In this document: in pieces, positions 9,173-17,890 of the stretch
How the letters are laid out: each line of letters opens with the position of its first letter
Numbering within the stretch: the first letter of the stretch is position 1
Origin: Mycobacterium fragae
GTDB taxonomy: Bacteria > Actinomycetota > Actinomycetes > Mycobacteriales > Mycobacteriaceae
Assembly (NCBI RefSeq): GCF_002102185.1
Contig: NZ_LQOW01000003.1
Span: forward strand, 186,001 to 250,000
Reading direction: 5' to 3'
Length of the DNA: 64,000 bases
The notes under the pieces: model-generated
Databases searched by the model: none
What the model saw: the letters and a program-made list of their open reading frames with translations, nothing else
What the model was told of the DNA's origin: nothing
Position numbers and translations under genes: made by a program

Positions 9173-9736
9173 GTGCGCCCCAAACGTGATGCGCCCCACC
9201 AGTGGGCGATCTGTGTGTACTGCGCGTCCGGGCCGACGCACCCGGAGTTGTTGGCGTTGGCCGCCGAAGTCGGCGAGGCGATCGCCGATAGAGGCTGGAC
9301 GCTGGTCTGGGGCGGCGGCAATGTCTCGGCGATGGGCGCTTTGGCCACCGCCGCGCGGGCGCGCGGCGCCTGGACCGTCGGCGTGATCCCCAAAATGCTG
9401 GTGCGCCGCGAGGTCGCCGACAACGACGCCGACGAGCTGATCGTCACCGACACCGTGCGCGAGCGCAAACAGATCATGGAGGACCGCGCCGACGCGTTCA
9501 TCGCGCTGCCGGGCGGTATCGGCACGCTCGAGGAGCTGTTTGAGGCGTGGACCGGCGGGTATCTCGGGGTGCACAACAAACCTGTGGTGTTGCTCGACCC
9601 GAACGGGCACTTCGACGGGCTGCGGGCATGGCTCTACGGGCTGCTCGACAGCGGTTATGTGTCGCAGGCCGCGCTGGATCGGCTGGTGGTCGTCGATGAG
9701 GTCAGCGCGGCGATGGCGGCCTGCACACCCGGCTGA
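9173..9736 (+). CDS. log: LOG-family cytokinin riboside 5'-monophosphate phosphoribohydrolase
   Basis: The 187-residue protein has the Rossmann-type LOG fold. The segment WAICVYCASGPTHPELL opens the fold, and WGGGNVSAMGA and the diagnostic PGGIGTLEELFEAW (PGGxGTxxE) follow. LOG enzymes release free cytokinin-type bases from nucleoside 5'-monophosphates. The M. tuberculosis orthologue (Rv1205, from memory) makes cytokinins and is a proteasome substrate. The GTG at 9173 was chosen as the nearest start in frame; the open frame upstream is opposite the ATPase gene. A purine-rich GGGGGAGGG lies about 25 bases upstream, too far to be an ideal ribosome site. It is divergent from the ATPase over 63 bases. 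Confidence 0.9.
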   Translation: MRPKRDAPHQWAICVYCASGPTHPELLALAAEVGEAIADRGWTLVWGGGNVSAMGALATAARARGAWTVGVIPKMLVRREVADNDADELIVTDTVRERKQIMEDRADAFIALPGGIGTLEELFEAWTGGYLGVHNKPVVLLDPNGHFDGLRAWLYGLLDSGYVSQAALDRLVVVDEVSAAMAACTPG

Positions 9737-9791
9737 GCACCGTGGCCGCCCGGGGTTAGGCTGGCCGCCAAACTCAGAAACGAGGAGAACA

Positions 9792-11549
9792 GTGTCCGAA
9801 GTCGGGCTGGTCGATATAGCAAGCCGGATACCTGGTGTGTTGGCCGACCTGCCGGTAATGGCGCGCGGAGCTGTGACCGGGTTGCTGGCCCGGCCCACGT
9901 CCAAGACGTCGATCGGCAAGGTGTTCCAGGACCGGGCCGCCCGCTTCGGTGACCGGGTGTTCATCCGGTTCGGTGGCCAGCAGCTGACCTACCGCGAAGC
10001 CAATGCGACCGCCAACCGGTATGCGGCGGTGCTGGCCGCACGCGGTGTCGGACGCGGCGACGTCGTCGGGATCATGCTGCGCAACTCACCGAACGCGGTG
10101 CTGATGATGCTGGCGGTGGTCAAATGCGGCGCCATCGCCGGGATGCTCAACTATCACCAGCGCGGCGAGGTGCTGGCCCACAGCCTGGGCTTGCTCGACG
10201 CCAAGGTGCTCGTCGCCGAATCCGACCTGGCCGGCGCGGTGGACGAATGCGGCGCTCCCAATGCCGTGCCGATGGCGATCGAGGAGATGGAACGGCTGGC
10301 CGCCACCGCCCCCACCGCAAACCCCGCCTCGGCGTCGGCGGTGCTGGCCAAGGACACCGCGTTCTACATCTTCACCTCCGGCACCACCGGGCACCCGAAA
10401 GCCAGCGTGATGACGCACCGCCGTTGGCTGGCCGCACTGGCGGCGTTCGGTGGGCTGGGCTTGCGGTTGCACGGCAACGACACGCTGTACAGCTGCCTAC
10501 CGCTGTACCACAACAACGCCCTCACGGTCGCGGTGTCGTCGGTGATCAACTCGGGCGCGACACTTGCTCTGGGCAAGTCGTTTTCGGCGTCGCGGTTCTG
10601 GGACGAGGTGATCGCCTACGACGCGACGGCGTTCATCTACATCGGCGAGATCTGCCGGTATCTGCTCAACCAGCCAGCCAAGCCGACCGACCGTGCACAC
10701 AAGGTGCGGCTGATCGCCGGCAACGGGCTGCGCCCGGAAATCTGGGAGGAGTTCACCACCCGGTTCGGCATCGCGCGGGTTTGCGAGTTCTACGCCGCCA
10801 GCGAGGGCAACACGGCGTTCATCAACATCTTCAATGTGCCCAAGACGACGGGCATCGCGCCGATGCCGCTCGCATACGTGGAATACGACCCCGACACCGG
10901 CGCTCCGCTTCGCGACGAGAACGGCCGCGTGCGTCGGGTGCCACCCGGCGAGCCCGGCCTGCTGCTCAGCCCGGTCAACAGACTTCAGCCGTTCGACGGT
11001 TATACCGATCCGACCGCCAGCGAAAAGAAGTTGGTGCGCAACGCTTTTCGCAAGGGCGACTGCTGGTTCAACACCGGCGACGTGATGAGCCCGCAAGGTA
11101 TGGGCCATGCCGCGTTCGTCGACCGGCTCGGCGACACCTTCCGGTGGAAGGGCGAGAACGTCGCCACCACCGAAGTCGAGGCGGCGCTGGCGGCCGACAA
11201 GTCCGTCGAGGAGTGTGCGGTTTTCGGCGTGGAGATCCCACGCACCGGCGGCCGTGCCGGGATGGCCGCGGTCAAGCTGCGTGATGGCGCCGAGTTCGAC
11301 GGGAAAGCGCTCGCCACCACGGTGTACGAGCAGCTGCCGGTGTATGCGCTGCCGCTGTTCGTGCGGGTGGTGGACTCCATGGAGCACACCACCACGTTCA
11401 AGAGCCGCAAGGTGGATCTGCGCGAGCAGGGATACGGGCCGGGTATCGAGGACCCGATTTACGTGTTGGCCGGCCGCGACGAGGGCTATGTGCCGTTCTA
11501 TGCCGAATATCCCGACGAGGTGGCGGCGGGCAAGCGACCGCAGGGCTGA
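9792..11549 (+). CDS. fadD6: Fatty-acyl-CoA synthetase FadD6
   Basis: A 585-residue ANL enzyme of the very-long-chain acyl-CoA synthetase/FATP type. The GTG at 9792 is preceded by GAGGAG at 9782-9787, a good ribosome site. Motifs are FYIFTSGTTGHPKAS (ATP/AMP signature, about residue 195), EFYAASEGN (adenine binding), CWFNTGD with MGHAAFVDRLGDTFRWKGENV (C-terminal hinge) and a terminal TTTFKSRKVDLR with the catalytic lysine. The length is close to M. tuberculosis FadD6. It activates fatty acids to CoA thioesters for lipid synthesis or breakdown. It is followed by folP2 after 36 bases. Confidence 0.94.
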   Translation: MSEVGLVDIASRIPGVLADLPVMARGAVTGLLARPTSKTSIGKVFQDRAARFGDRVFIRFGGQQLTYREANATANRYAAVLAARGVGRGDVVGIMLRNSPNAVLMMLAVVKCGAIAGMLNYHQRGEVLAHSLGLLDAKVLVAESDLAGAVDECGAPNAVPMAIEEMERLAATAPTANPASASAVLAKDTAFYIFTSGTTGHPKASVMTHRRWLAALAAFGGLGLRLHGNDTLYSCLPLYHNNALTVAVSSVINSGATLALGKSFSASRFWDEVIAYDATAFIYIGEICRYLLNQPAKPTDRAHKVRLIAGNGLRPEIWEEFTTRFGIARVCEFYAASEGNTAFINIFNVPKTTGIAPMPLAYVEYDPDTGAPLRDENGRVRRVPPGEPGLLLSPVNRLQPFDGYTDPTASEKKLVRNAFRKGDCWFNTGDVMSPQGMGHAAFVDRLGDTFRWKGENVATTEVEAALAADKSVEECAVFGVEIPRTGGRAGMAAVKLRDGAEFDGKALATTVYEQLPVYALPLFVRVVDSMEHTTTFKSRKVDLREQGYGPGIEDPIYVLAGRDEGYVPFYAEYPDEVAAGKRPQG

Positions 11550-11585
11550 GCGCAGCACTGCGCGGCGACCAGGCACCATAGACGC

Positions 11586-12488
11586 GTGCGATCCACACCG
11601 TCGGCGTCAGCCGATCGATCCACCCTGTGCGGCCGTCCGGTGGCCGGCGACCGTCCGCTGATCATGGCGATCGTCAACCGCACCCCGGATTCGTTTTACG
11701 ACCGCGGCGCCACCTACGCCGACGACGCGGCCAGGGCTGCCGCGCACCGGGTCATCGCCGACGGCGCCGACGTCGTCGACGTGGGCGGCGTCAAGGCGGG
11801 TCCGGGGGAGGGCATCGACAGCGAGACCGAGATCGCCCGCGTGGTGCCGTTCATCGAGTGGCTGCGTGACGCTTATCCCGATCAGCTGATCAGCGTCGAC
11901 ACGTGGCGCGCGGAGGTGGCCCGGCAGGCCTGCCGGGCAGGGGCGGACCTGATCAACGACAGCTGGGGCGGCTTCGATCCGGATATGGCGGAGGTGGCCG
12001 CCGAATACGGGGCGGGCCTGGTCTGCTCGCACACCGGGGGCGCGTCGCCAAGGACCCGCCCGTTTCGGGTCAGCTACGGGTTGACCGCGCGCGGCGTAGT
12101 GGATGACGTGGTCGGCGAGCTCACCGCCGCGGCCGAACGTGCCGTCGCCGCCGGCGTCGCCCGCGATCGGGTGCTGATCGACCCGACCCACGACTTCGGC
12201 AAGAACACGTTCCACGGGCTCGCGTTGTTGCGCCACGTGGAAGATCTTGTAAACACCGGGTGGCCGGTGTTGATGGCGCTCTCCAACAAGGATTTCGTTG
12301 GGGAGACTCTGGGGGTGGGTCTGACCGAACGGCTGGAGGGGACGCTCGCGGCCACCGCACTGGCGGCCGCGGCCGGCGCGCGGATGTTCCGGGTGCACGA
12401 AGTAGCGCCCACGCGTCGGGTGCTGGAAATGGTGGCGTCGATCAACGGAGAGCGGCCGCCTGCCCGCACGGTGAGAGGACTGGCATGA
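11586..12488 (+). CDS. folP2: Dihydropteroate synthase homologue FolP2
   Basis: A 300-residue TIM-barrel protein of the pterin-binding family: PLIMAIVNRTPDSFYDRG, the VDVGGVKAGPG segment, SVDTWRAEVARQA and DLINDSWGG correspond to the pterin-site strands of DHPS. Classic DHPS has NVTPDSFSDGG and RPG; here the loop is NRTPDSFYDRG and the following GES/RPG part is changed to GVKAGPG. It is known that mycobacterial FolP2, unlike FolP1, does not supply dihydropteroate synthase activity, so its true substrate is open. The start is GTG at 11586. Its stop overlaps the gpgS start (ATGA), so it is coupled to methylglucose lipopolysaccharide synthesis. Confidence 0.92.
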   Translation: MRSTPSASADRSTLCGRPVAGDRPLIMAIVNRTPDSFYDRGATYADDAARAAAHRVIADGADVVDVGGVKAGPGEGIDSETEIARVVPFIEWLRDAYPDQLISVDTWRAEVARQACRAGADLINDSWGGFDPDMAEVAAEYGAGLVCSHTGGASPRTRPFRVSYGLTARGVVDDVVGELTAAAERAVAAGVARDRVLIDPTHDFGKNTFHGLALLRHVEDLVNTGWPVLMALSNKDFVGETLGVGLTERLEGTLAATALAAAAGARMFRVHEVAPTRRVLEMVASINGERPPARTVRGLA

Positions 12489-13423
12489 CGGAGCTTCTCG
12501 CCGCCCTGCCGGGTGACACTTGGCTGTCTGATCGCAGCTGGATCCGTCCGAGCTGGACGGTCGACGAGCTGGAGGCGGCAAAGGCCGGCCGCACCATCTC
12601 GGTGGTACTGCCCGCCCTCAACGAGGAAGACACCATCGAATCGGTCATCGACAGCATCTCGCCGGTGGTGGGAGGGCTGGTCGATGAACTGATCGTGCTC
12701 GACTCGGGCTCCACCGATGACACCGAGATCCGCGCTATTGCGGCCGGCGCCCGCGTGGTCAGCCGCGAACAAGCTCTGCCCGCTATCACGCCGCGGCCCG
12801 GCAAAGGCGAGGTGCTGTGGCGCTCACTGGCCGCGACCAGCGGCGACATCGTGGTCTTCATCGATTCCGACCTGATCGACCCGCACCCGATGTTCGTGCC
12901 GTGGCTGGTCGGTCCGCTGCTCACGGGCGACGGCGTGCACTTGGTCAAAAGCTTTTACCGGCGGCCCTTGAACGGGAGCGGCAGCGCCACCGGTGGGGGT
13001 CGCGTTACCGAGCTGGTGGCCCGCCCGCTGCTGGCAGCGCTGCGGCCCGAGCTGAGCGGTGTGCTGCAGCCGCTGGGCGGCGAATACGCGGCCACGCGTG
13101 AACTGCTGATGTCAGTGCCCTTCGCACCCGGCTACGGCGTGGAGATCGGCCTACTGATCGACACCTATGACCGGTTGGGTCTGGATGCGATCGCTCAGGT
13201 CAACCTCGGTGTGCGGGCGCACCGCAACCGGCCGCTGGCCGAGCTGGGGCCGATGAGCCGCCAGGTTGTCGCGACCCTGCTCTCCCGCTGCGGCCTCCCC
13301 GACTCCGGAGTGGGCTTGACCCAGTTCTTCGTAGACGGCCCCGACGGTTGTGACTTCACTTCGCGAACGTCGACGGTGTCGCTGGCGGACCGGCCGCCGA
13401 TGAACGCCGTGCGTCCACGCTGA
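12485..13423 (+). CDS. gpgS: Glucosyl-3-phosphoglycerate synthase GpgS
   Basis: A GT81 glucosyltransferase transferring glucose from a nucleotide sugar (UDP-glucose) to 3-phosphoglycerate, the first step of methylglucose lipopolysaccharide synthesis. Within 312 residues are the GT-A elements SVVLPALNEEDTI, LIVLDSGSTDDT and the metal-binding DSD in VVFIDSDLIDP, followed by the acceptor loop GKGEVLWRSL and a conserved GYGVEIGLLID. The ATG at 12485 overlaps the folP2 stop; the frame runs further upstream opposite-phase inside folP2 and was excluded. Length and order match Rv1208. Confidence 0.95.
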   Translation: MTELLAALPGDTWLSDRSWIRPSWTVDELEAAKAGRTISVVLPALNEEDTIESVIDSISPVVGGLVDELIVLDSGSTDDTEIRAIAAGARVVSREQALPAITPRPGKGEVLWRSLAATSGDIVVFIDSDLIDPHPMFVPWLVGPLLTGDGVHLVKSFYRRPLNGSGSATGGGRVTELVARPLLAALRPELSGVLQPLGGEYAATRELLMSVPFAPGYGVEIGLLIDTYDRLGLDAIAQVNLGVRAHRNRPLAELGPMSRQVVATLLSRCGLPDSGVGLTQFFVDGPDGCDFTSRTSTVSLADRPPMNAVRPR

Positions 13424-13455
13424 GCTTGTCGGCAGGATGAGGCAGGATCGGTGAC

Positions 13456-13800
13456 GTGGCGTTGGTGTTGCTGTACGTGGTGGTGCTCGTCATGGTCGCG
13501 ATCGTGCTCTTCGGTGTGGCCAGTCTGCTGTTCGGCCGCGGTGAGCAACTCCCGCCGCTGCCCCGTGCGACGACGCCGACGGTGCTGCCCGCCTCCGGTG
13601 TCACCGGCGCTGACGTCGACGCCGTCAAGTTCACCCAGTCATTGCGCGGCTACAAGACGAGTGAGGTGGACTGGGTGTTGGACCGGCTCGGCCAGGAGCT
13701 CGACCTGTTGCGCGGCCAGCTCACGTCGGTGCAGGCGGCGTCGAGCGCCGAAGCCGAGCCTGATGGAGACGACGGCGAGGACAGCCAGGAGCAAACGTGA
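13456..13800 (+). CDS. Small membrane protein with DivIVA-like domain
   Basis: A 114-residue protein starting with GTG at 13456. Residues 1-28 form a single transmembrane helix (VLLYVVVLVMVAIVLFGVASLLF). The middle holds VKFTQSLRGYKTSEVDWVLDRLGQELDLLR, the short DivI1A motif found in DivIVA/Wag31-type proteins that target curved membrane or poles. The C-terminus is acidic. It overlaps the following tag gene by four bases. In mycobacteria such mini-DivIVA proteins are of unknown role; interaction with Wag31 or polar cell-wall growth is a plausible inference. Confidence 0.8.
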   Translation: MALVLLYVVVLVMVAIVLFGVASLLFGRGEQLPPLPRATTPTVLPASGVTGADVDAVKFTQSLRGYKTSEVDWVLDRLGQELDLLRGQLTSVQAASSAEAEPDGDDGEDSQEQT

Positions 13801-14366
13801 GCGCGCCACCCGACGACGGGCTGGTCCGCTGCGGTTGGGCTAATTCGGCAAGCGACCTGTATCGCGACTACCACGACCACGAATGGGGTCGGCCATTGCA
13901 CGGGCGGCTGCCGCTGTTCGAACGGATGAGCTTGGAGGCCTTCCAAAGCGGCCTTTCCTGGTTGACCATCCTGCGCAAAAGGGAGAATTTCCGTCGCGCA
14001 TTCTCCGGCTTCGACATCGAAACCGTCGCTCGCTACACCGAGCGTGACGTGGCCCGGTTGATGGCCGATCAGGGGATTGTCCGCAACCGGGCCAAGATCG
14101 AGGCGACGATCGCCAACGCGCGCGCTGCCGCCGACATCGAAGACCTCTCCGAGCTGCTCTGGTCGTTCGCGCCGGCGCCGCGGCCCCGGCCCGCGGACCC
14201 CTCCGAAGTGCCAGCCCTGACCGCGGAATCCACGGCCATGGCACGCGAATTGAAACGGCGCGGCTTCCGATTCGTCGGCCCCACCACGGCCTATGCGTTG
14301 ATGCAGGCGACCGGGATGGTCGACGATCATTTGCGCGGCTGCTGGGTGCCGCCGCTGACGCGCTGA
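13797..14366 (+). CDS. tagA: DNA-3-methyladenine glycosylase I
   Basis: Excises 3-methyladenine from alkylated DNA in base-excision repair. The 189-residue product shows the Tag family signatures: LVRCGWANSASDLYRDYHDHEWGRP at the start, FERMSLEAFQSGLSWLTIL (catalytic Glu region) and RELKRRGFRFVGPTTAYALMQATGMVDDH near the end with the Zn-binding His. Zn ligands in Tag include the early Cys and His and the C-terminal His and Cys; here Cys5-type, the HDH pair, and VDDHLRGC are present. The GTG at 13797 overlaps the previous stop (GTGA), so it is coupled to the DivIVA-like gene. Confidence 0.94.
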   Translation: MSAPPDDGLVRCGWANSASDLYRDYHDHEWGRPLHGRLPLFERMSLEAFQSGLSWLTILRKRENFRRAFSGFDIETVARYTERDVARLMADQGIVRNRAKIEATIANARAAADIEDLSELLWSFAPAPRPRPADPSEVPALTAESTAMARELKRRGFRFVGPTTAYALMQATGMVDDHLRGCWVPPLTR

Positions 14367-14480
14367 AGCCCGATAAGGCCCGATATGGCAGGTCCAGAGC
14401 CGGGTCTTGTACACGCGCCGTTGCCGATAGGGAACAATGGGGAGGACGACGGGCCAGCTCGAACTTGGAGGGAGCACTCG

Positions 14481-14648
14481 ATGGCGGCGATGAAGCCCCG
14501 GACCGGTGATGGTCCGCTGGAAGCGACCAAGGAGGGGCGCGGCATCGTGATGCGGGTACCGCTGGAGGGTGGCGGTCGACTGGTCGTGGAGCTGACGCCC
14601 GACGAGGCCGCGGCTCTGGGTGACGAGCTCAAGGGCGTTACCAGCTAG
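14481..14648 (+). CDS. DUF3117 small conserved protein
   Basis: A 55-residue protein that is nearly invariant across mycobacteria and other actinobacteria: AAMKPRTGDGPLEATKEGRG followed by IVMRVPLEGGGRLVVELTPDEAAAL. It starts at the ATG at 14481 with GGAGGG eight to ten bases upstream; a longer reading from 14385 is open but not conserved. The predicted fold is a small beta sheet. No function is known. It converges on glgM with only three bases between them. Confidence 0.85.
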   Translation: MAAMKPRTGDGPLEATKEGRGIVMRVPLEGGGRLVVELTPDEAAALGDELKGVTS

Positions 14649-14651
14649 CCG

Positions 14652-15815
14652 TTACGAGCACACCTTCCGGTAGATCTCCAGGGTCTGCTTGGCGATGTTG
14701 GCCCAGGAGAATTCCCCGATGCAGCGCTGCCGTCCCGCTCGGCCGTATCGCTGCGCCCGTTCCGGGTCGGCCACGAGGGCGTTGACGGCCTCGGCGAGCC
14801 CGGCCCGGTAGCCGACGGGGTCGTCGGCGTCATAGTGCACCAGCGAACCGGTGACACCGTCCGCCACCACCTCAGGTATGCCACCGACGTCGGAAGCCAC
14901 CACCGCGGTTGCACAGGCCATTGCTTCCAGGTTGACGATACCCAGCGGCTCATAGACCGACGGGCATACGAAAACTGTTGCTGCCGAAAGTATCTCGCGT
15001 ATTTTGCCGATGGGCAGCATTTCTCTGACCCAGAACACGCCGGAGCGGTTGCGAGCCAGTTCGGTTACCGCAGAGCTCACTTCGGCGGCGATGTCCGGGG
15101 TGTCGGGTGCCCCGGCGCACAGCACCAACTGCGCATCGGGGGTGAACCGTTGCGCGGCTGCCAGTAGGTGGTCCACCCCTTTCTGCCGGGTGATCCGCCC
15201 GACGAACCCCACGGTGGGCCTGTTCGGATCGACGCCTAGCTCGGTCAGTATCGAGTCGCTCGGGCTGCGCTCGGCCGGATACCACACGTCGGTGTCGATC
15301 CCGTTGCGCACGACGTGCACCCCGCCGGGATCCAGCGTCGGATAGACCCGCAGCACATCGTCGCGCATGCCTGAGCTGACGGCGATGACGGCGTCGGCGG
15401 CCGTCACCGCGGTGCGCTCGACCCATGACGACACCCGATAGCCCCCGCCGAGTTGCTCGGCCTTCCATGGCCGCAACGGCTCCAGGGAATGGGCGGTCAG
15501 CACATGGGGTATGTCATAAAGCAATGCGGCCAGGTGCCCGGCCAATCCGGTGTACCAGGTGTGCGTGTGCACCACGCTGGCGCCCGCGGCGGCGTTGGCC
15601 ATGAGTAGATCGGATGAGAGCGTGGAGAGCGCCGGGTTCGCGCCCTGTAGCCGGGAGTCGGGCTGATGCACGAACACGCCCGGCCGCGGCGCGCCCATGC
15701 AGTGCACGTCGACCTCGCACAGGTGACGCAGTTGGGCGACCAGCTCGGTGACGTGCACCCCGGCGCCGCCGTAGACCTCCGGGGGATATTCCCGGGTCAT
15801 CATCGCCACCCGCAT
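14652..15815 (-). CDS. glgM: GlgM, alpha-maltose-1-phosphate-forming glucosyltransferase (GT4)
   Basis: A 387-residue GT4 enzyme that couples glucose from ADP-glucose to glucose-1-phosphate, giving maltose-1-phosphate for alpha-glucan assembly by GlgE; the family was earlier annotated as glycogen synthase GlgA. Visible features are MTREYPPEVYGGAGVHV (glycine-rich acceptor loop), HTHTWYTGL, VGFVGRITRQKGVDHLL (nucleotide-binding) and the C-terminal PSVYEPLGIVNLEAMACATAVVASDVGG with the E-x7-E pair. It is divergent from glgC, which makes its ADP-glucose donor, across 164 bases. Confidence 0.95.
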   Translation of the reverse strand: MRVAMMTREYPPEVYGGAGVHVTELVAQLRHLCEVDVHCMGAPRPGVFVHQPDSRLQGANPALSTLSSDLLMANAAAGASVVHTHTWYTGLAGHLAALLYDIPHVLTAHSLEPLRPWKAEQLGGGYRVSSWVERTAVTAADAVIAVSSGMRDDVLRVYPTLDPGGVHVVRNGIDTDVWYPAERSPSDSILTELGVDPNRPTVGFVGRITRQKGVDHLLAAAQRFTPDAQLVLCAGAPDTPDIAAEVSSAVTELARNRSGVFWVREMLPIGKIREILSAATVFVCPSVYEPLGIVNLEAMACATAVVASDVGGIPEVVADGVTGSLVHYDADDPVGYRAGLAEAVNALVADPERAQRYGRAGRQRCIGEFSWANIAKQTLEIYRKVCS

Positions 15816-15842
15816 ACCGGCACGCTAGCTCGGCGCCGATGC

Positions 15843-15858
15843 GGGCCGCGCGCGGCCC
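15843..15858. repeat. Perfect 16-bp GC-only palindrome upstream of glgM
   Basis: GGGCCGCGCGCGGCCC reads the same on both strands. It lies 28 bases before the glgM start within the divergent glgM/glgC gap. It may form a hairpin in the glgM leader or be a protein site; equally it may be chance in very GC-rich DNA. Confidence 0.45.
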
Positions 15859-15967
15859 GAGGAGAAGCCGAGCAAATCGGGCCCAGCGGCTGCGGGGAGC
15901 CGGCGCATCACGCCGAACCACGCTGGGCAATCACACGATTGACCTGGCAGCGGCGCCAAGCGGCCGA

Positions 15968-15973
15968 TAGGTT
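15968..15973 (+). promoter_or_regulatory. Likely -10 element (TAGGTT) of a leaderless glgC transcript
   Basis: TAGGTT matches TANNNT and ends six bases before the glgC ATG at 15980. No ribosome-binding sequence is visible, which suits a leaderless mRNA starting at the ATG. Confidence 0.5.
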
Positions 15974-15979
15974 TGACAC

Positions 15980-17194
15980 ATGAGGGAAGCGCCGCACGTG
16001 CTGGGCATTGTCCTGGCCGGCGGGGAGGGCAAGCGGTTGTATCCGTTGACCGCAGACCGGGCCAAACCCGCGGTTCCCTTCGGCGGCGCGTATCGGCTGA
16101 TCGACTTCGTGCTGTCCAACCTCGTCAACGCGCGCTATTTGAGGATCTGTGTTCTCACCCAATACAAGTCGCATTCGCTCGACCGCCACATCTCGCAGAA
16201 CTGGCGGCTGTCCGGACTGGCGGGCGAGTACATCACCCCGGTTCCGGCTCAGCAGCGGCTGGGACCGCGCTGGTATACCGGCTCCGCCGACGCGATCTAT
16301 CAGTCTCTGAACCTGATCTATGACGAGGATCCGGACTACATCGTGGTTTTCGGGTCCGACCACGTGTACCGGATGGACCCCGAGCAGATGGTCCGGTTCC
16401 ACATCGAAAGCGGCGCCGGCGCGACAGTGGCCGGTGTGCGGGCGCCGCGCGCGGAGGCGACGGCGTTCGGCTGCCTCGATGCCGATGACTCCGGGCGCAT
16501 CCGCAGTTTCATCGAGAAGCCCCCCGAGCCGCCCGGCACCCCCGATGACCCCGAGGCCACCTTCGTCTCGATGGGCAATTACATCTTCACCACCAAGGTG
16601 CTCATCGACGCGATCCGCGCCGACGCCGAGGACGACCAGTCCGACCACGACATGGGCGGTGACATCATTCCCCGGCTGGTCGCCGACGGGATGGCCGCGG
16701 TCTACGACTTCTCCGACAACGAGGTGCCCGGCGCCACCGACCGCGACCGGGCCTACTGGCGTGACGTCGGGACACTCGATGCGTTCTACGACGCGCACAT
16801 GGACCTGGTCTCGGTGCACCCGGTGTTCAACCTCTACAACAAGCGCTGGCCTATCCGGGGCGCGACGGAGAACCTGGCGCCGGCCAAGTTCGTCAACGGC
16901 GGCTCGGCTCAGGAATCGGTGGTCGGCGCGGGCAGCATCATCTCGGCGGCCTCGGTGCGCAATTCGGTGCTGTCGTCAAACGTCGTCATCGACGACGGCG
17001 CGATCGTGGAGGGCAGCGTGATCATGCCGGGCACTCGGGTCGGTCGCGGAGCGGTGGTGCGCCACGCGATCCTGGACAAGAACGTCGTCGTCGGGCCCGG
17101 GGAGATGGTCGGGGTGGACTTGGAGAAGGACCGGGAGCGCTTTGCGATCAGCGCGGGCGGGGTGGTCGCCGTGGGCAAGGGCGTCTGGATCTAG
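15980..17194 (+). CDS. glgC: Glucose-1-phosphate adenylyltransferase GlgC
   Basis: Makes ADP-glucose from ATP and glucose-1-phosphate. The 404-residue protein begins [29 protein letters not shown], the nucleotidyltransferase signature with the catalytic Arg. [15 protein letters not shown] and the [13 protein letters not shown] metal-site Asp follow. A left-handed beta-helix tail occupies about residues 300-404 ([36 protein letters not shown]). The start is ATG at 15980 with a -10 box directly upstream. It supplies GlgM (divergent) and glycogen synthesis. Confidence 0.96.
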   Translation: MREAPHVLGIVLAGGEGKRLYPLTADRAKPAVPFGGAYRLIDFVLSNLVNARYLRICVLTQYKSHSLDRHISQNWRLSGLAGEYITPVPAQQRLGPRWYTGSADAIYQSLNLIYDEDPDYIVVFGSDHVYRMDPEQMVRFHIESGAGATVAGVRAPRAEATAFGCLDADDSGRIRSFIEKPPEPPGTPDDPEATFVSMGNYIFTTKVLIDAIRADAEDDQSDHDMGGDIIPRLVADGMAAVYDFSDNEVPGATDRDRAYWRDVGTLDAFYDAHMDLVSVHPVFNLYNKRWPIRGATENLAPAKFVNGGSAQESVVGAGSIISAASVRNSVLSSNVVIDDGAIVEGSVIMPGTRVGRGAVVRHAILDKNVVVGPGEMVGVDLEKDRERFAISAGGVVAVGKGVWI

Positions 17195-17206
17195 GGCAGC
17201 CCGCCA

Positions 17207-17890
17207 CTACCACACGTACGGCACCAAGCGGGACCGCACTTTCTGCGTGTATTCGGAATATCCGGCCAACTCGTGTTCGAGCATGTTCTCCTCGTCGTCG
17301 ATGCGCAGCGCGAGGACGAGCACACCGAGCACCAGGCCGACCAGCCCCCAATAGGAGCCGAGCGCCAGCGGGATGCCGATCATCATGATCAGGCCGGCAA
17401 GGTACATCGGGTGGCGAACGAATCCGTATAGGCCGGTGCTGATTACGCGCTGCTCAGCCTCGACAGTGATGTTTGCGCCGGCGTAACTGTTCTGGGCGAC
17501 CGTAACGATGCCGACGCCGAGTCCCGCTGCCACCATGACGTTGCCGAGCACCGACACGGCCGTCGGCGCGCTCGACCAACCAAACCGGTGGTCCAGGGCG
17601 CTGACGACAACCAGCACCGTGAACGTCACGAAAAAGCCTGTGCTGGCGAGCTTTTGCGCAGTGCGAGTCTCGGCCACCGGGCCGCCATGCAACCGCCGCC
17701 GCAGTACGGTCGGGTTCGTGACACCCCAGTAGATGCTTGGACCGACCGCGGCGATGGCATAGACCGCGAGAAACAACCATGCCTGCCAGTAGTCGAAAGT
17801 GCCTGCCGGCCAGAACAACATCAGGCCGAGCACGACCAGTACGACAAATCCGTAACCCAGGGCTTGAACGATGGTCTTCACGGCTACCAC
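17207..17890 (-). CDS. ICMT/PEMT-like membrane methyltransferase (paralogue 1)
   Basis: A 227-residue polytopic membrane protein with about five hydrophobic segments. The C-terminal block STGLYGFVRHPMYLAG, then GIPLALGSYWGL and DDEENMLEHEL, is the SAM-binding region of the isoprenylcysteine carboxyl methyltransferase / phospholipid methyltransferase family (RHPxY and E-E motifs). It is a close tandem paralogue of the next upstream gene, with which it overlaps by seven bases, and is the last gene of the efflux operon. The substrate is unknown; possibilities are a lipid, a quinone or the exported compound. Confidence 0.8.
   Translation of the reverse strand: MVAVKTIVQALGYGFVVLVVLGLMLFWPAGTFDYWQAWLFLAVYAIAAVGPSIYWGVTNPTVLRRRLHGGPVAETRTAQKLASTGFFVTFTVLVVVSALDHRFGWSSAPTAVSVLGNVMVAAGLGVGIVTVAQNSYAGANITVEAEQRVISTGLYGFVRHPMYLAGLIMMIGIPLALGSYWGLVGLVLGVLVLALRIDDEENMLEHELAGYSEYTQKVRSRLVPYVW

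Noticed and set aside
9110-9964. N-terminal extension of the STAND-like ATPase
   Set aside because: The frame continues opposite LOG and fadD6; the composition is non-coding-like and conserved sequence begins after 9109.
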